Shown here in pieces: positions 53,464-61,186 of a stretch of 64,000 nt of DNA. Origin of the DNA: Hellea sp039977295 (GTDB lineage: Bacteria; Pseudomonadota; Alphaproteobacteria; Caulobacterales; Maricaulaceae); contig JBDWDN010000011.1 of NCBI GenBank assembly GCA_039977295.1, forward strand, positions 124,001 to 188,000. Direction: 5' to 3'. A program made the position numbers and the translations under genes. A model generated the notes under the pieces. That model saw only the letters and a list, made by a program, of their open reading frames with translations. It ran no database searches and was not told the DNA's origin. Position 1 is the stretch's first letter. Each line of letters opens with the position of its first letter.

Positions 53464-54317
53464 CTGCCCCAACACATGAACCTCTAGCGCATAAACAGCT
53501 AGCAAGAGCGAAGGTTAATCTCACGCTCCATGTCGGGCAAACCATCAAAGATCCCTCTGACCCCTTTTTCGGCTACCATCCGCTAGATAGTCTCGTCGTC
53601 TTCGCCGATTTTGGCGATGAGCTTGAAATGTTTAGCGCGGAGGAAACAACACTCTCCATTGGCGGCCCCTACGGAGAAGGCCTGACCGCAAATGACGATA
53701 ATTTGATATTGCGCGCGCTTATGGCTGCCAATGCGGGGCCCCAAAATGTAAGGCTCGAAAAACGCCTTCCCGTTTCCGCTGGGATAGGCGGAGGGAGTGC
53801 CAATGCAGCGGCAATATTGCGTATGTGCGGCGCCCATGATTTGCACATGGCTGTTTCGCTCGGCGCCGATGTTCCTGTTTGCTTGCGCTCTGAAACAGCC
53901 CATATGACGGGGATTGGAGAGGATGTGACGCCCCTCTCTGATATGGGTCAATTACAGGCTTTACTCGTCAATCCCGGTATAGCCGTTTCTACGGCGTCAA
54001 TATTTAAGGCTTTTGACGCAGCCAAAAATATTCGCGAAACGCCGCGCCCAATGAAAACAAGCGGGGATTTACTGTTACGCGCGCTGGATGGCCGAAATGA
54101 TTTAGAGCCCATCGCTATCGCCCAGGCGCCCGTGATTGGGGATGTGCTGAGGACGCTCGCTTCGCAAAATGGATGCCAGCTCGCGCGCATGTCAGGGTCG
54201 GGCGCGACCTGTTTTGGTATATTTGAAAGCGGCCGTGCTCTGCGCAAGGCCGAGGCCGCAATCCAAGCTCAAGCCCCTGACTGGTGGTGCAAAGCGGTTT
54301 TTTTGGGCGATACATAA
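53460..54317 (+). CDS. ispE: 4-diphosphocytidyl-2-C-methyl-D-erythritol kinase, apparent ATA start
   Basis: The enzyme phosphorylates CDP-methylerythritol in the MEP isoprenoid pathway. The GHMP motif PVSAGIGGGSANAAAIL and the third motif SGSGATCFGIF are present. The essential N-terminal strand (ARAKVNLTLHV) is encoded upstream of the first ATG (53628), in the same open frame, which extends back with no stop to 53460. The only position that gives the usual length (285 residues) and a well-spaced TTAAGG site is ATA 53460, overlapping the TAA stop of the previous gene just as an ATG would overlap TGA. No ATG, GTG or TTG occurs in frame between 53460 and 53628. Confidence 0.8.
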   Translation: MTAPTHEPLAHKQLARAKVNLTLHVGQTIKDPSDPFFGYHPLDSLVVFADFGDELEMFSAEETTLSIGGPYGEGLTANDDNLILRALMAANAGPQNVRLEKRLPVSAGIGGGSANAAAILRMCGAHDLHMAVSLGADVPVCLRSETAHMTGIGEDVTPLSDMGQLQALLVNPGIAVSTASIFKAFDAAKNIRETPRPMKTSGDLLLRALDGRNDLEPIAIAQAPVIGDVLRTLASQNGCQLARMSGSGATCFGIFESGRALRKAEAAIQAQAPDWWCKAVFLGDT

Positions 54318-55349
54318 ATGCTCCCGCATTTAATGCCTATTCTGCACCTCGGCGCGATGGCCTTTGCGGTTAGTCTTGCAATTGGCGGCTTTATGAATGC
54401 GGCGGGCGTTGGGGATATCCCCAATAGCCGTTCTAACCACAGCACGGCTACTCCGACCTCTGGAGGCCTGGGTTTGACAGCAGCGCTTGGAATGATGTGT
54501 TTGGGGGCAGGGCTGTTTTACCCGCAATTAGGCCTCGGTCCCGAATTGCCCTATCTATTGATGCTCGCCTTCGGTTTTGCAGCTCTTGGATTATTCGACG
54601 ATGTGTTTGAGGGCCGCACAGCGATTAAATTTGCTTTGATTATTGGCCTTTCCATGCTTGCCGTCAGGCTAATAGGCCCGCCCGCCGCTTTGCCCATGGG
54701 GGGGTATGAGATTGCATTACCCTACGCCATTGGCCTTACAGGGGCCGTGCTCTGGATATTCGTATGTGTCAACGGCGTGAATTTCATGGACGGTGCCAAT
54801 GGATTTATGGGCAGCTTCATGCTCATTGCCAGCGCGGCTTTGACGATGCTCGCCATGACGGTCGGAGCTACAACATCTGCGATTTTGGCGGGCGGCTTAA
54901 CATTCGGCTTACTCGGTTTTCTGCCCTATAATTTTAGGACAAAATCGCAAATATTTTGCGGGGATGTAGGCTCGCTATTAGCGGGATTTATCTTTGCCAT
55001 AGCCTCGCTGATGCTGGTCAAAGAAGCTCCAAATTTCCGGTTGCTCTATGTTGGGCCTATCTTGTTGCTGCCGTTCTTAGCAGATGTTTTCATGACCTTA
55101 ATCAGCCGCCTAAAGCGCAAAGAAAACTTACTCAAAGCCCATAGTTCGCACCTCTATCAAAGGCTGATACGATCAGGTTGGAGCCATGCGAAAGTGTCTT
55201 TGCTATATGCAGGCGCGGGTCTCATATGTGCCAACATTGCCATCTTCGCCGTTTTCAGCGGAATGATAGGATCGCTCTGGGGATTGCTATTATTGGCGAT
55301 GGCAGCAGGCGCGATTAAAGTCGTCGTTGAGCGGCGGCTAGGTAATTAG
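54318..55349 (+). CDS. Undecaprenyl-phosphate sugar-1-phosphate transferase (WecA/MraY-like)
   Basis: A 343-residue protein with about ten membrane helices and the polyprenyl-phosphate transferase motifs: the N-terminal PTSGGLGL loop, FDDVFEGR (catalytic Asp pair), NGVNFMDGANGF, FCGDVGSLLAGF and the HSSHLYQRL histidine motif. It starts the assembly of a lipid-linked glycan by moving a sugar-phosphate from a UDP-sugar onto undecaprenyl phosphate. The ATG follows the ispE stop directly. Confidence 0.88.
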   Translation: MLPHLMPILHLGAMAFAVSLAIGGFMNAAGVGDIPNSRSNHSTATPTSGGLGLTAALGMMCLGAGLFYPQLGLGPELPYLLMLAFGFAALGLFDDVFEGRTAIKFALIIGLSMLAVRLIGPPAALPMGGYEIALPYAIGLTGAVLWIFVCVNGVNFMDGANGFMGSFMLIASAALTMLAMTVGATTSAILAGGLTFGLLGFLPYNFRTKSQIFCGDVGSLLAGFIFAIASLMLVKEAPNFRLLYVGPILLLPFLADVFMTLISRLKRKENLLKAHSSHLYQRLIRSGWSHAKVSLLYAGAGLICANIAIFAVFSGMIGSLWGLLLLAMAAGAIKVVVERRLGN

Positions 55350-55443
55350 CGAACTCACCTACCCTCCCGTCGTGTTCCCCAAATATGCGGTCGGATATAT
55401 CGGGGATCTCCCTCAATAAAAGTGCAATCGTAGACGCAGAAGA

Positions 55444-55471
55444 TCCCGGATATTGCTACGCAATTCCGGGA
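55444..55471. repeat. Palindromic hairpin repeat
   Basis: TCCCGGA-T-ATTGC, loop TAC, GCAAT-TCCGGGA forms a 12-bp stem with a single bulged T. It has no T tract and resembles dispersed palindromic repeats of Alphaproteobacteria rather than a terminator. Confidence 0.6.
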
Positions 55472-55492
55472 CCAAGTGCTATAAGATTAGAT

Positions 55493-56017
55493 ATGAGGAA
55501 AATTGTTTTCATAAATCCTTGGTTGCTTTTTATATTTTTTTGGGTGGTCAGCATTTTTTGTGGATCAATTTTGGTCGTCACTGAAAACCATATTACTAGC
55601 TTGAGTGGTTTGGTTGCAGGATATTTTGCTAGTTTAGTGTTGATATGGTTTCAGTTGTTTTGGCCGCATGCCACGTATAAACATTTGGCAGGAAGGACCG
55701 AAAATTTGCAGCTTTGGAATTCACGAATTTTTGACTGGCCTAAGGTGCTTTTAGTTACATTACTTCCTACAACTATGGTCATGAGTGCATATATAGATAG
55801 TGCTGAGGTTTCTAAACCGATTTATTCTTTATTAGAAACAGTTGCCAGTATAATCTTCCTCGTTTTTTTTATTATGCTATTTGCTATGCTGTGGGGAATT
55901 GCAAGAATGCTGAAAGGGGGAATCGGATGGTGTGTGGCGCTATTCTATTGGCCTTTACTGGCCGTATTCGCTCAAAACAAGATAAGGGAATTGTACCCAG
56001 AAACTGAAACTAATTAA
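55493..56017 (+). CDS. Hypothetical membrane protein
   Basis: About 174 residues from ATG 55493, beginning at a hydrophobic helix (INPWLLFIFFWVVSIFCGS) and holding about five membrane segments. The frame is open from 55385, but that part crosses the 55444 hairpin and is not protein-like. Low-GC codon use differs from both neighbours, hinting at recent acquisition. No family is recognised. The end overlaps the convergent polyprenyl synthase gene by 8 bases. Confidence 0.55.
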   Translation: MRKIVFINPWLLFIFFWVVSIFCGSILVVTENHITSLSGLVAGYFASLVLIWFQLFWPHATYKHLAGRTENLQLWNSRIFDWPKVLLVTLLPTTMVMSAYIDSAEVSKPIYSLLETVASIIFLVFFIMLFAMLWGIARMLKGGIGWCVALFYWPLLAVFAQNKIRELYPETETN

Positions 56018-57059
56018 TCCGCTCAACGACGTAATCTGCTAAATCCTCAAGCGTCTCGCGCCAAGGGCTTGCCTCAAATATGCTTAGCGCTTCCCGCGCT
56101 TCTCTTGCATATTGGCGCGCTAAATCCATTGTGCTGTCCAGCGCGCCTGTTTTGCGCAGCAGGGAGATGGCGGTTTCAAAATCGACGTCTGTTTGGTCTC
56201 GGTCAACGATGACTCGGTGCCAGAAATCTGCCTCGCTTGTATTGGCGGCTTCTACGGCGCGAATAACAGGCAAAGTCATTTTACCTTCACGGAAATCGTC
56301 GCCGACAGACTTGCCTAAGGCGCTTTCAAAGCCGCCATAATCCAGCGCGTCATCAACCAGTTGGAAAGATAGGCCGAGCTTTAATCCGTAATCGCGCAGA
56401 GCGTCTCGTTCAGCGGCAGGGCGACCCGCGATAACAGGGGCGACTTCGGTTGCCGCAGCAAAGAGCGCAGCTGTCTTTGCAGATATAACCTGCATGTAAG
56501 ATTCTTCGCTCATCTTTACATCACGGAGCGCGGCGAGTTGCTGCACTTCGCCTTCGGCAATGACCGAAGAAGCGTTGGATAAAATACCTAGGGCTTCCAT
56601 AGAGCCCGTTTCGACCATCAGGTTAAAGGCGCGCGCAAAGAGAAAGTCGCCAACCAAAATAGAAGCGCTATTGCCCCAAATAAGATTTGCGGGTTTTTTG
56701 CCGCGGCGCAGCTCGCTCTCATCGACAACATCATCGTGAAGTAGTGTGGCAGAGTGAATAAATTCGACAGAGGCGGCGAGTTTATGATGGGCGTCGCCCG
56801 TATAGCCACACATGAGGGACGTCGCGACAGTAAGGAGAGGGCGAAGCCGTTTTCCGCCAGCGCCGACTAAATGTTGCGCCAAATTAGGGATAAGACCGAC
56901 AGGGCTTTGCATGCGGTCTAGGATAAGGGCATCCACAGATGCCATATCGTCAGCGGCTAAGGCCCAGAGCCGTTCAGCCGGACTGGCATGGGTGTCTTTA
57001 AGAATTTGCGCCGGAGCGTTCACGCAGTCACCATTCCTTTTGGCCCCTTCAAGGGTCAT
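56010..57059 (-). CDS. Polyprenyl (octaprenyl-type) diphosphate synthase
   Basis: A 349-residue protein of the trans-isoprenyl synthase family with both aspartate-rich motifs: HDDVVDES (first, DDxxD) and VDDALDY (second), plus GGKRLRP and the FFARAFN region. The residues before the first motif are small, which fits long-chain synthases that make the ubiquinone side chain. It stands apart from ispE but acts later in the same isoprenoid supply. Confidence 0.92.
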   Translation of the reverse strand: MTLEGAKRNGDCVNAPAQILKDTHASPAERLWALAADDMASVDALILDRMQSPVGLIPNLAQHLVGAGGKRLRPLLTVATSLMCGYTGDAHHKLAASVEFIHSATLLHDDVVDESELRRGKKPANLIWGNSASILVGDFLFARAFNLMVETGSMEALGILSNASSVIAEGEVQQLAALRDVKMSEESYMQVISAKTAALFAAATEVAPVIAGRPAAERDALRDYGLKLGLSFQLVDDALDYGGFESALGKSVGDDFREGKMTLPVIRAVEAANTSEADFWHRVIVDRDQTDVDFETAISLLRKTGALDSTMDLARQYAREAREALSIFEASPWRETLEDLADYVVERIN

Positions 57060-57143
57060 AACGTTGTTGCAGCTTTAACCTAGTGCGGCTAGGCCGTCGT
57101 CACAAGGGCTTTTGCTGTCGCAGGGCCTCTATAAAGGCATAAC

Positions 57144-57368
57144 ATGATTGCAATTTTGAAAACTGTGAACCCCGCCACGCTAAATTTCGCGCAAGCAGTG
57201 TTGAAAGAGGCGGATATCCCCTTTTTCGTGATGGATCAGAATGTAAGCATTGTCGAAGGCTCTATTGGCATCATGCCGCGCCGCCTAATGGTTATTGATG
57301 AAGATGGGCCCGACGCGCGGGAAGCCCTTGATGCGGCGGGTTTGGGCGATGAGATTTATTATCCTTAG
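57144..57368 (+). CDS. DUF2007 family protein (copy 1)
   Basis: A 74-residue protein with the DUF2007 plan: a start strand (IAILKTVNPATLNFAQAVLKEADIPFFV) and the PRRLMVIDEDGPDAREAL segment. DUF2007 domains are thought to act in signalling or binding, but no role is proven. It lies 88 bp before a paralog. Confidence 0.8.
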   Translation: MIAILKTVNPATLNFAQAVLKEADIPFFVMDQNVSIVEGSIGIMPRRLMVIDEDGPDAREALDAAGLGDEIYYP

Positions 57369-57456
57369 GGTATGACATTTACGTGAGTTAGTCGTTCCTC
57401 GCCTTGTTATCAGGCCAATGTGACCACACCTAATATTGTAGCAAACGGAGTTTTCT

Positions 57457-57681
57457 ATGATCTGCGTAATAAGAACAATGAATCCAGCGACCCATAGCTT
57501 TGCAGAAGCGATCTTAAAGGATGCGGGGATTGAACATTTTAGGTTCGACTTTAACAGCTCTATTATGGATGGATATACAGCCACTATTCCGCGCCGCCTC
57601 ATGGTCATTGATGACGATGCGCAGGCGGCGCGTGAGGCTTTGATAGCGGCGGGCTTGGGTGATGAGATTGCTAAAGGATAG
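57457..57681 (+). CDS. DUF2007 family protein (copy 2)
   Basis: A 74-residue paralog of copy 1, the same length and with many identical positions (MNPATHSFAEAILKDAGI, PRRLMVIDDDAQAAREAL, GLGDEI). The pair reflects a tandem duplication. An inverted repeat follows at 57722. Confidence 0.8.
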   Translation: MICVIRTMNPATHSFAEAILKDAGIEHFRFDFNSSIMDGYTATIPRRLMVIDDDAQAAREALIAAGLGDEIAKG

Positions 57682-57721
57682 CACGATTTTCGTTATCCCG
57701 CAGAACCGTGATCTAGTTTTT

Positions 57722-57796
57722 GTCATCCTCGCGACCGCGAGGATCTAACTACAAGTGCCGTATATGAGGTTAGACCCTCGCCTGCGCGAGGGTGAC
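57722..57796. repeat. Long imperfect inverted repeat
   Basis: Two 28-base arms (57722-57749 and 57769-57796) are inverted copies with about five mismatches, separated by 19 bases. Each arm contains its own smaller CCTCGCG/CGCGAGG palindrome. This is the form of a REP/BIME-like or mini-transposable repeat. Confidence 0.75.
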
Positions 57797-57916
57797 AGAG
57801 TAACCTGTTTAGTAGATCGAAATTAGCTGAAATCCCGCAAGGAAAGGCTTGATATCCTGCGCTTTCCTTATAGGTTCGGCGGAAATTGAACAGGTCCGCG
57901 TTTCTCGGAAAAAACA

Positions 57917-58837
57917 ATGGCAAAAAACGATACAAAACCGCTTTCATTCCAAGGGCTCATTCTGACGCTTCAGAATTATTGGGCGGCGCAAGGTTGCGTA
58001 ATTTTACAGCCCTTTGATACCGAGGTTGGCGCCGGCACGCTCCACCCCGCAACCGTATTGCGCTCACTCGGGCCAAAACCGTGGAATGTGGCTTATGTGC
58101 AGCCCTCCCGCCGCCCCGCAGATGGTCGTTACGGCGAGAATCCCAATCGCTTGCAACATTATTATCAGTTCCAAGTCATCATGAAGCCCAACCCAAAAAA
58201 CTTCCAAGACCTTTATCTCGGGTCTCTGGACGCAATCGGTGTTGATCGTGATCTCCACGATATTCGCTTTGTCGAAGATGACTGGGAAAACCCGACTGTC
58301 GGCGCTTGGGGTCTAGGCTGGGAAGTTTGGTGTGACGGTATGGAAGTCAGTCAATATACGTATTTTCAACAAGTCGGCGGGTTAGAGCTTGATATGGTGT
58401 CTGGTGAGCTAACTTATGGGCTCGAGCGCCTCGCCATGTATGTGCAAAATGTCGATAATGTTTATGATCTCGTTTTTACCGAGGCGAATGAAGCAAACGG
58501 AACCCCCGAAGTGCTTTACGGTGATGTGTTCCATCAAAATGAAGTGCAGCAATCGACCTATAATTTTGAGCATTCCAATACAGAGAATACGCTCAAGAAA
58601 TTCGAAATGGCAGAGCAAGAATGCATGGCCTTGCTAGCGCTTGATAATCCTTTGCCTTTGCCTGCCTATGAGCATGCGCTAAAGGCGTCGCATTTATTTA
58701 ATTTGCTGGATGCGCGGGGCGTGGTGTCTCCGACGCAAAGACAAGAATATATTAAGCGTGTCCGTGATCTTGCTAAAGGTTGTGCTGATGCGCATGTGAA
58801 GGTGGAAGAGACGATGACAGAAAAGGCGTGGAGCTAA
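57917..58837 (+). CDS. glyQ: Glycyl-tRNA synthetase alpha subunit
   Basis: A 306-residue class II-type synthetase subunit. It starts FQGLILTLQNYWAAQGCVILQPFDTEVGAGTLHPAT and contains YVQPSRRPADGRYGENPNRLQHYYQFQV, the canonical glycine/ATP binding region of the bacterial alpha2-beta2 enzyme. It precedes glyS with a 2-base gap. Confidence 0.96.
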   Translation: MAKNDTKPLSFQGLILTLQNYWAAQGCVILQPFDTEVGAGTLHPATVLRSLGPKPWNVAYVQPSRRPADGRYGENPNRLQHYYQFQVIMKPNPKNFQDLYLGSLDAIGVDRDLHDIRFVEDDWENPTVGAWGLGWEVWCDGMEVSQYTYFQQVGGLELDMVSGELTYGLERLAMYVQNVDNVYDLVFTEANEANGTPEVLYGDVFHQNEVQQSTYNFEHSNTENTLKKFEMAEQECMALLALDNPLPLPAYEHALKASHLFNLLDARGVVSPTQRQEYIKRVRDLAKGCADAHVKVEETMTEKAWS

Positions 58838-58839
58838 TC

Positions 58840-61041
58840 ATGGCTGAATTCCTTTTTGAAATCTTCTGCGAAGAAATTCCGGCGCGTATGCAAGTGCGGG
58901 CGGGTGAGGACTTATCTAAGGCTCTGGTCGATGGCTTGAAAAAAGCAGGGCTGACCGTTGAAAAAGAGCATTGTTATACGGGGCCGAGGCGTCTTGTTTT
59001 CACGGCTGATATTCCTTTGCGTTCTCCTGATATTTCCGAAGAACGTAAGGGGCCGCGTGTTGGCTCTCCTGAACAGGCTTTGGCGGGCTTTATGCGCGGC
59101 GCAGGTATTTCTGATATCTCAGAGGCGCAAATCCGCACCGACCCTAAAAAGGGTGAGTTTTATGTCGCTGTGATAGAGAAGTCTGGCGAAGAGAGTTCAG
59201 CTATTATTGCTGATCTAATTCCTGCCATTATGAATAACTTTCCTTGGCCGAAATCAATGAAGTCAGGCCGTTCTAATTTCCGCTGGGTACGGCCATTACA
59301 GAGCATGGTTTGTTTGTTGGATGGCAAGGTCGTTGAGTTTGAGGTTGGCGGCGTTGCCACAGGCAACACAACAGAGGGTCACCGCCGCCACGGCAAGGGA
59401 CCGTTCACGGTTAAGGGCTTTGACGATTACCGCAAACAGCTTGAAGGCAAAGGTCATGTCATGGTCTGCTCTTGTGAGCGTAAAGCCAAAATCCTTGAAG
59501 ATGCCCGTAAAGCCTGCGTCGCCAAGGGATTGGAACTTGTCGAAGATGAAGGGCTCTTAAATGAGGTCGCAGGACTAGCCGAATGGCCTGTCGTTATTCT
59601 TGGCGATATGGACCCGTCATTTCTTGAATTGCCAGGCGAAGTCATTCGTCTCTCTATGCGCACCCATCAAAAATATTTCGCTGTGCGGGACCCCAAAACG
59701 GGTAAACTTGCGCCAAACTTTATTGTTGTCGCTAATCAGGACGCGCCTGATGGGGGCATTGAAATCGCCAAGGGCAACTCCAAAGTCCTCTCTGCTCGCC
59801 TTGCTGACGCGCAGTTTTTCCAGAGTGAAGATGCGAAGAAGCAGCTGATTGAGTATTACGAAAAGCTCGACACAGTTGTCTTTCACAAGAAGCTTGGGTC
59901 TATTAAAGATAAAGCTGAACGCGTTGCCGCGCTTGCCTATGAACTTGCGCCGAAACTTGGCGCAGATGCGGAGGCTGCAAAGCAGGCGGCCAAGCTCGCG
60001 AAATGTGATTTGGTCACGAATATGGTGGTCGAGTTTACAAGCTTACAAGGACAGATTGGCGCCCAAATGTATCGCGCTGAGCAAAGCGATGAGGTTGAGA
60101 GCATCGCCGTCGCCATTGAAGAGCATTACAAACCCCAAGGGCCAAGTGATAGCGTGCCGACAAACCCTGTCGCCGTGACTGTTGCACTGGCAGACAAAAT
60201 GGACACTCTTGTCGGCTTCTGGGCGATTGATGAAAAACCCACAGGCTCCAAAGACCCCTTTGCGCTAAGACGCGCAGCTCTTGGTTTGGTGCGGATTATT
60301 TTGGAAAATAATGTCCGTTTGAAGTTGGGCGACTTAGTGATGTTTCACTTTGTTCCATTTGCAAGAATGCAAATCGGAGCACAAGCTTCAGCTCTGAAAT
60401 CAGACTCTGTGAGTTTAGAAAAAGTAATACCTCCTTTAGCAGACCTTACGGTCGATGATTACGCAAGAAACATTCTCTCCAAAATTGGCTCTGGTCGAAT
60501 ATTTGATGAAGCGGTAGTTCCTAAATCCGAAGATCTCCTCGCCTTTATCATTGATCGCCTCAAAGTTTACCTCCGCGAGAAAGGTATTCGCCATGACCTC
60601 ATCGACGCCGTATTCGCACTTGGTGAAGACGATCTTGTCGCTATCGTCAACCGCGTTGAAGCCCTGCAATCCTTCCTTGGCACATCTGAGGGCGAGAACC
60701 TCCTTGCGGGCTATAAGCGCGCGGCGAATATTTTGAAAGCTGAAGCCAAGAAGGGCGATTTGCCTTCTGGCGAGATTGGCACATTGTCGCAGAGTGAGGC
60801 GCGCGATTTACAACAATCGCTTTCGAAAGCGAAACCCGAGATTGACGCCGCTTTGGCCTCAGAGTCCTATTCTACCGCCATGACAGCGCTTTCCGAATTG
60901 CGCGGGCCTATTGATGCGTTTTTTGAAAATGTCATGGTCGTTGCCGAGGATGAGACGGAGCGTGCAAACAACCTTAGACTTTTAGGCATGATACGTGATA
61001 CGGCGCGGCAGATTGCTGATTTTGAGTTGATTAGTGGTTAG
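58840..61041 (+). CDS. glyS: Glycyl-tRNA synthetase beta subunit
   Basis: About 733 residues from ATG 58840; an earlier in-frame ATG at 58828 lies within the end of glyQ and fits the family less well. It starts FLFEIFCEEIPARMQ, as beta subunits do, and carries the HD-like domain and the C-terminal anticodon-binding helices. The stretch from about 60345 to 60480 uses AT-rich codons unlike the rest and may be a lineage-specific insert. Confidence 0.95.
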   Translation: MAEFLFEIFCEEIPARMQVRAGEDLSKALVDGLKKAGLTVEKEHCYTGPRRLVFTADIPLRSPDISEERKGPRVGSPEQALAGFMRGAGISDISEAQIRTDPKKGEFYVAVIEKSGEESSAIIADLIPAIMNNFPWPKSMKSGRSNFRWVRPLQSMVCLLDGKVVEFEVGGVATGNTTEGHRRHGKGPFTVKGFDDYRKQLEGKGHVMVCSCERKAKILEDARKACVAKGLELVEDEGLLNEVAGLAEWPVVILGDMDPSFLELPGEVIRLSMRTHQKYFAVRDPKTGKLAPNFIVVANQDAPDGGIEIAKGNSKVLSARLADAQFFQSEDAKKQLIEYYEKLDTVVFHKKLGSIKDKAERVAALAYELAPKLGADAEAAKQAAKLAKCDLVTNMVVEFTSLQGQIGAQMYRAEQSDEVESIAVAIEEHYKPQGPSDSVPTNPVAVTVALADKMDTLVGFWAIDEKPTGSKDPFALRRAALGLVRIILENNVRLKLGDLVMFHFVPFARMQIGAQASALKSDSVSLEKVIPPLADLTVDDYARNILSKIGSGRIFDEAVVPKSEDLLAFIIDRLKVYLREKGIRHDLIDAVFALGEDDLVAIVNRVEALQSFLGTSEGENLLAGYKRAANILKAEAKKGDLPSGEIGTLSQSEARDLQQSLSKAKPEIDAALASESYSTAMTALSELRGPIDAFFENVMVVAEDETERANNLRLLGMIRDTARQIADFELISG

Positions 61042-61053
61042 TTTTCTTTCTTT

Positions 61054-61163
61054 CCTCTCCTTGGGGAGAGGGAACGCAAATGAGCGAAGCGAATGCGGTG
61101 AGGGATATAGACATTTCCCCTCATCCGTCCTTCGGACACCTTCTCCCCAAGGAGAAGGAGAGA
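61054..61163. repeat. Imperfect inverted repeat element between glyS and ppdK
   Basis: The left side (CTCTCCTTGGGGAGAGGG near 61055, ending GGTGAGGG near 61104) and the right side (CCCCTCATCC near 61117, ending CTTCTCCCCAAGGAGAAGG) are inverted copies with differences. GTCC-TTC-GGAC at 61126-61136 is a perfect inner hairpin. Elements of this look are often dispersed between genes in Alphaproteobacteria. Confidence 0.65.
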
Positions 61164-61186
61164 CATAAAGTGGGATCGGTAACGCG

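Noticed and set aside
53628..54317. ispE starting at ATG 53628
   Set aside because: This would drop the conserved N-terminal GHMP strand encoded in the same open frame.
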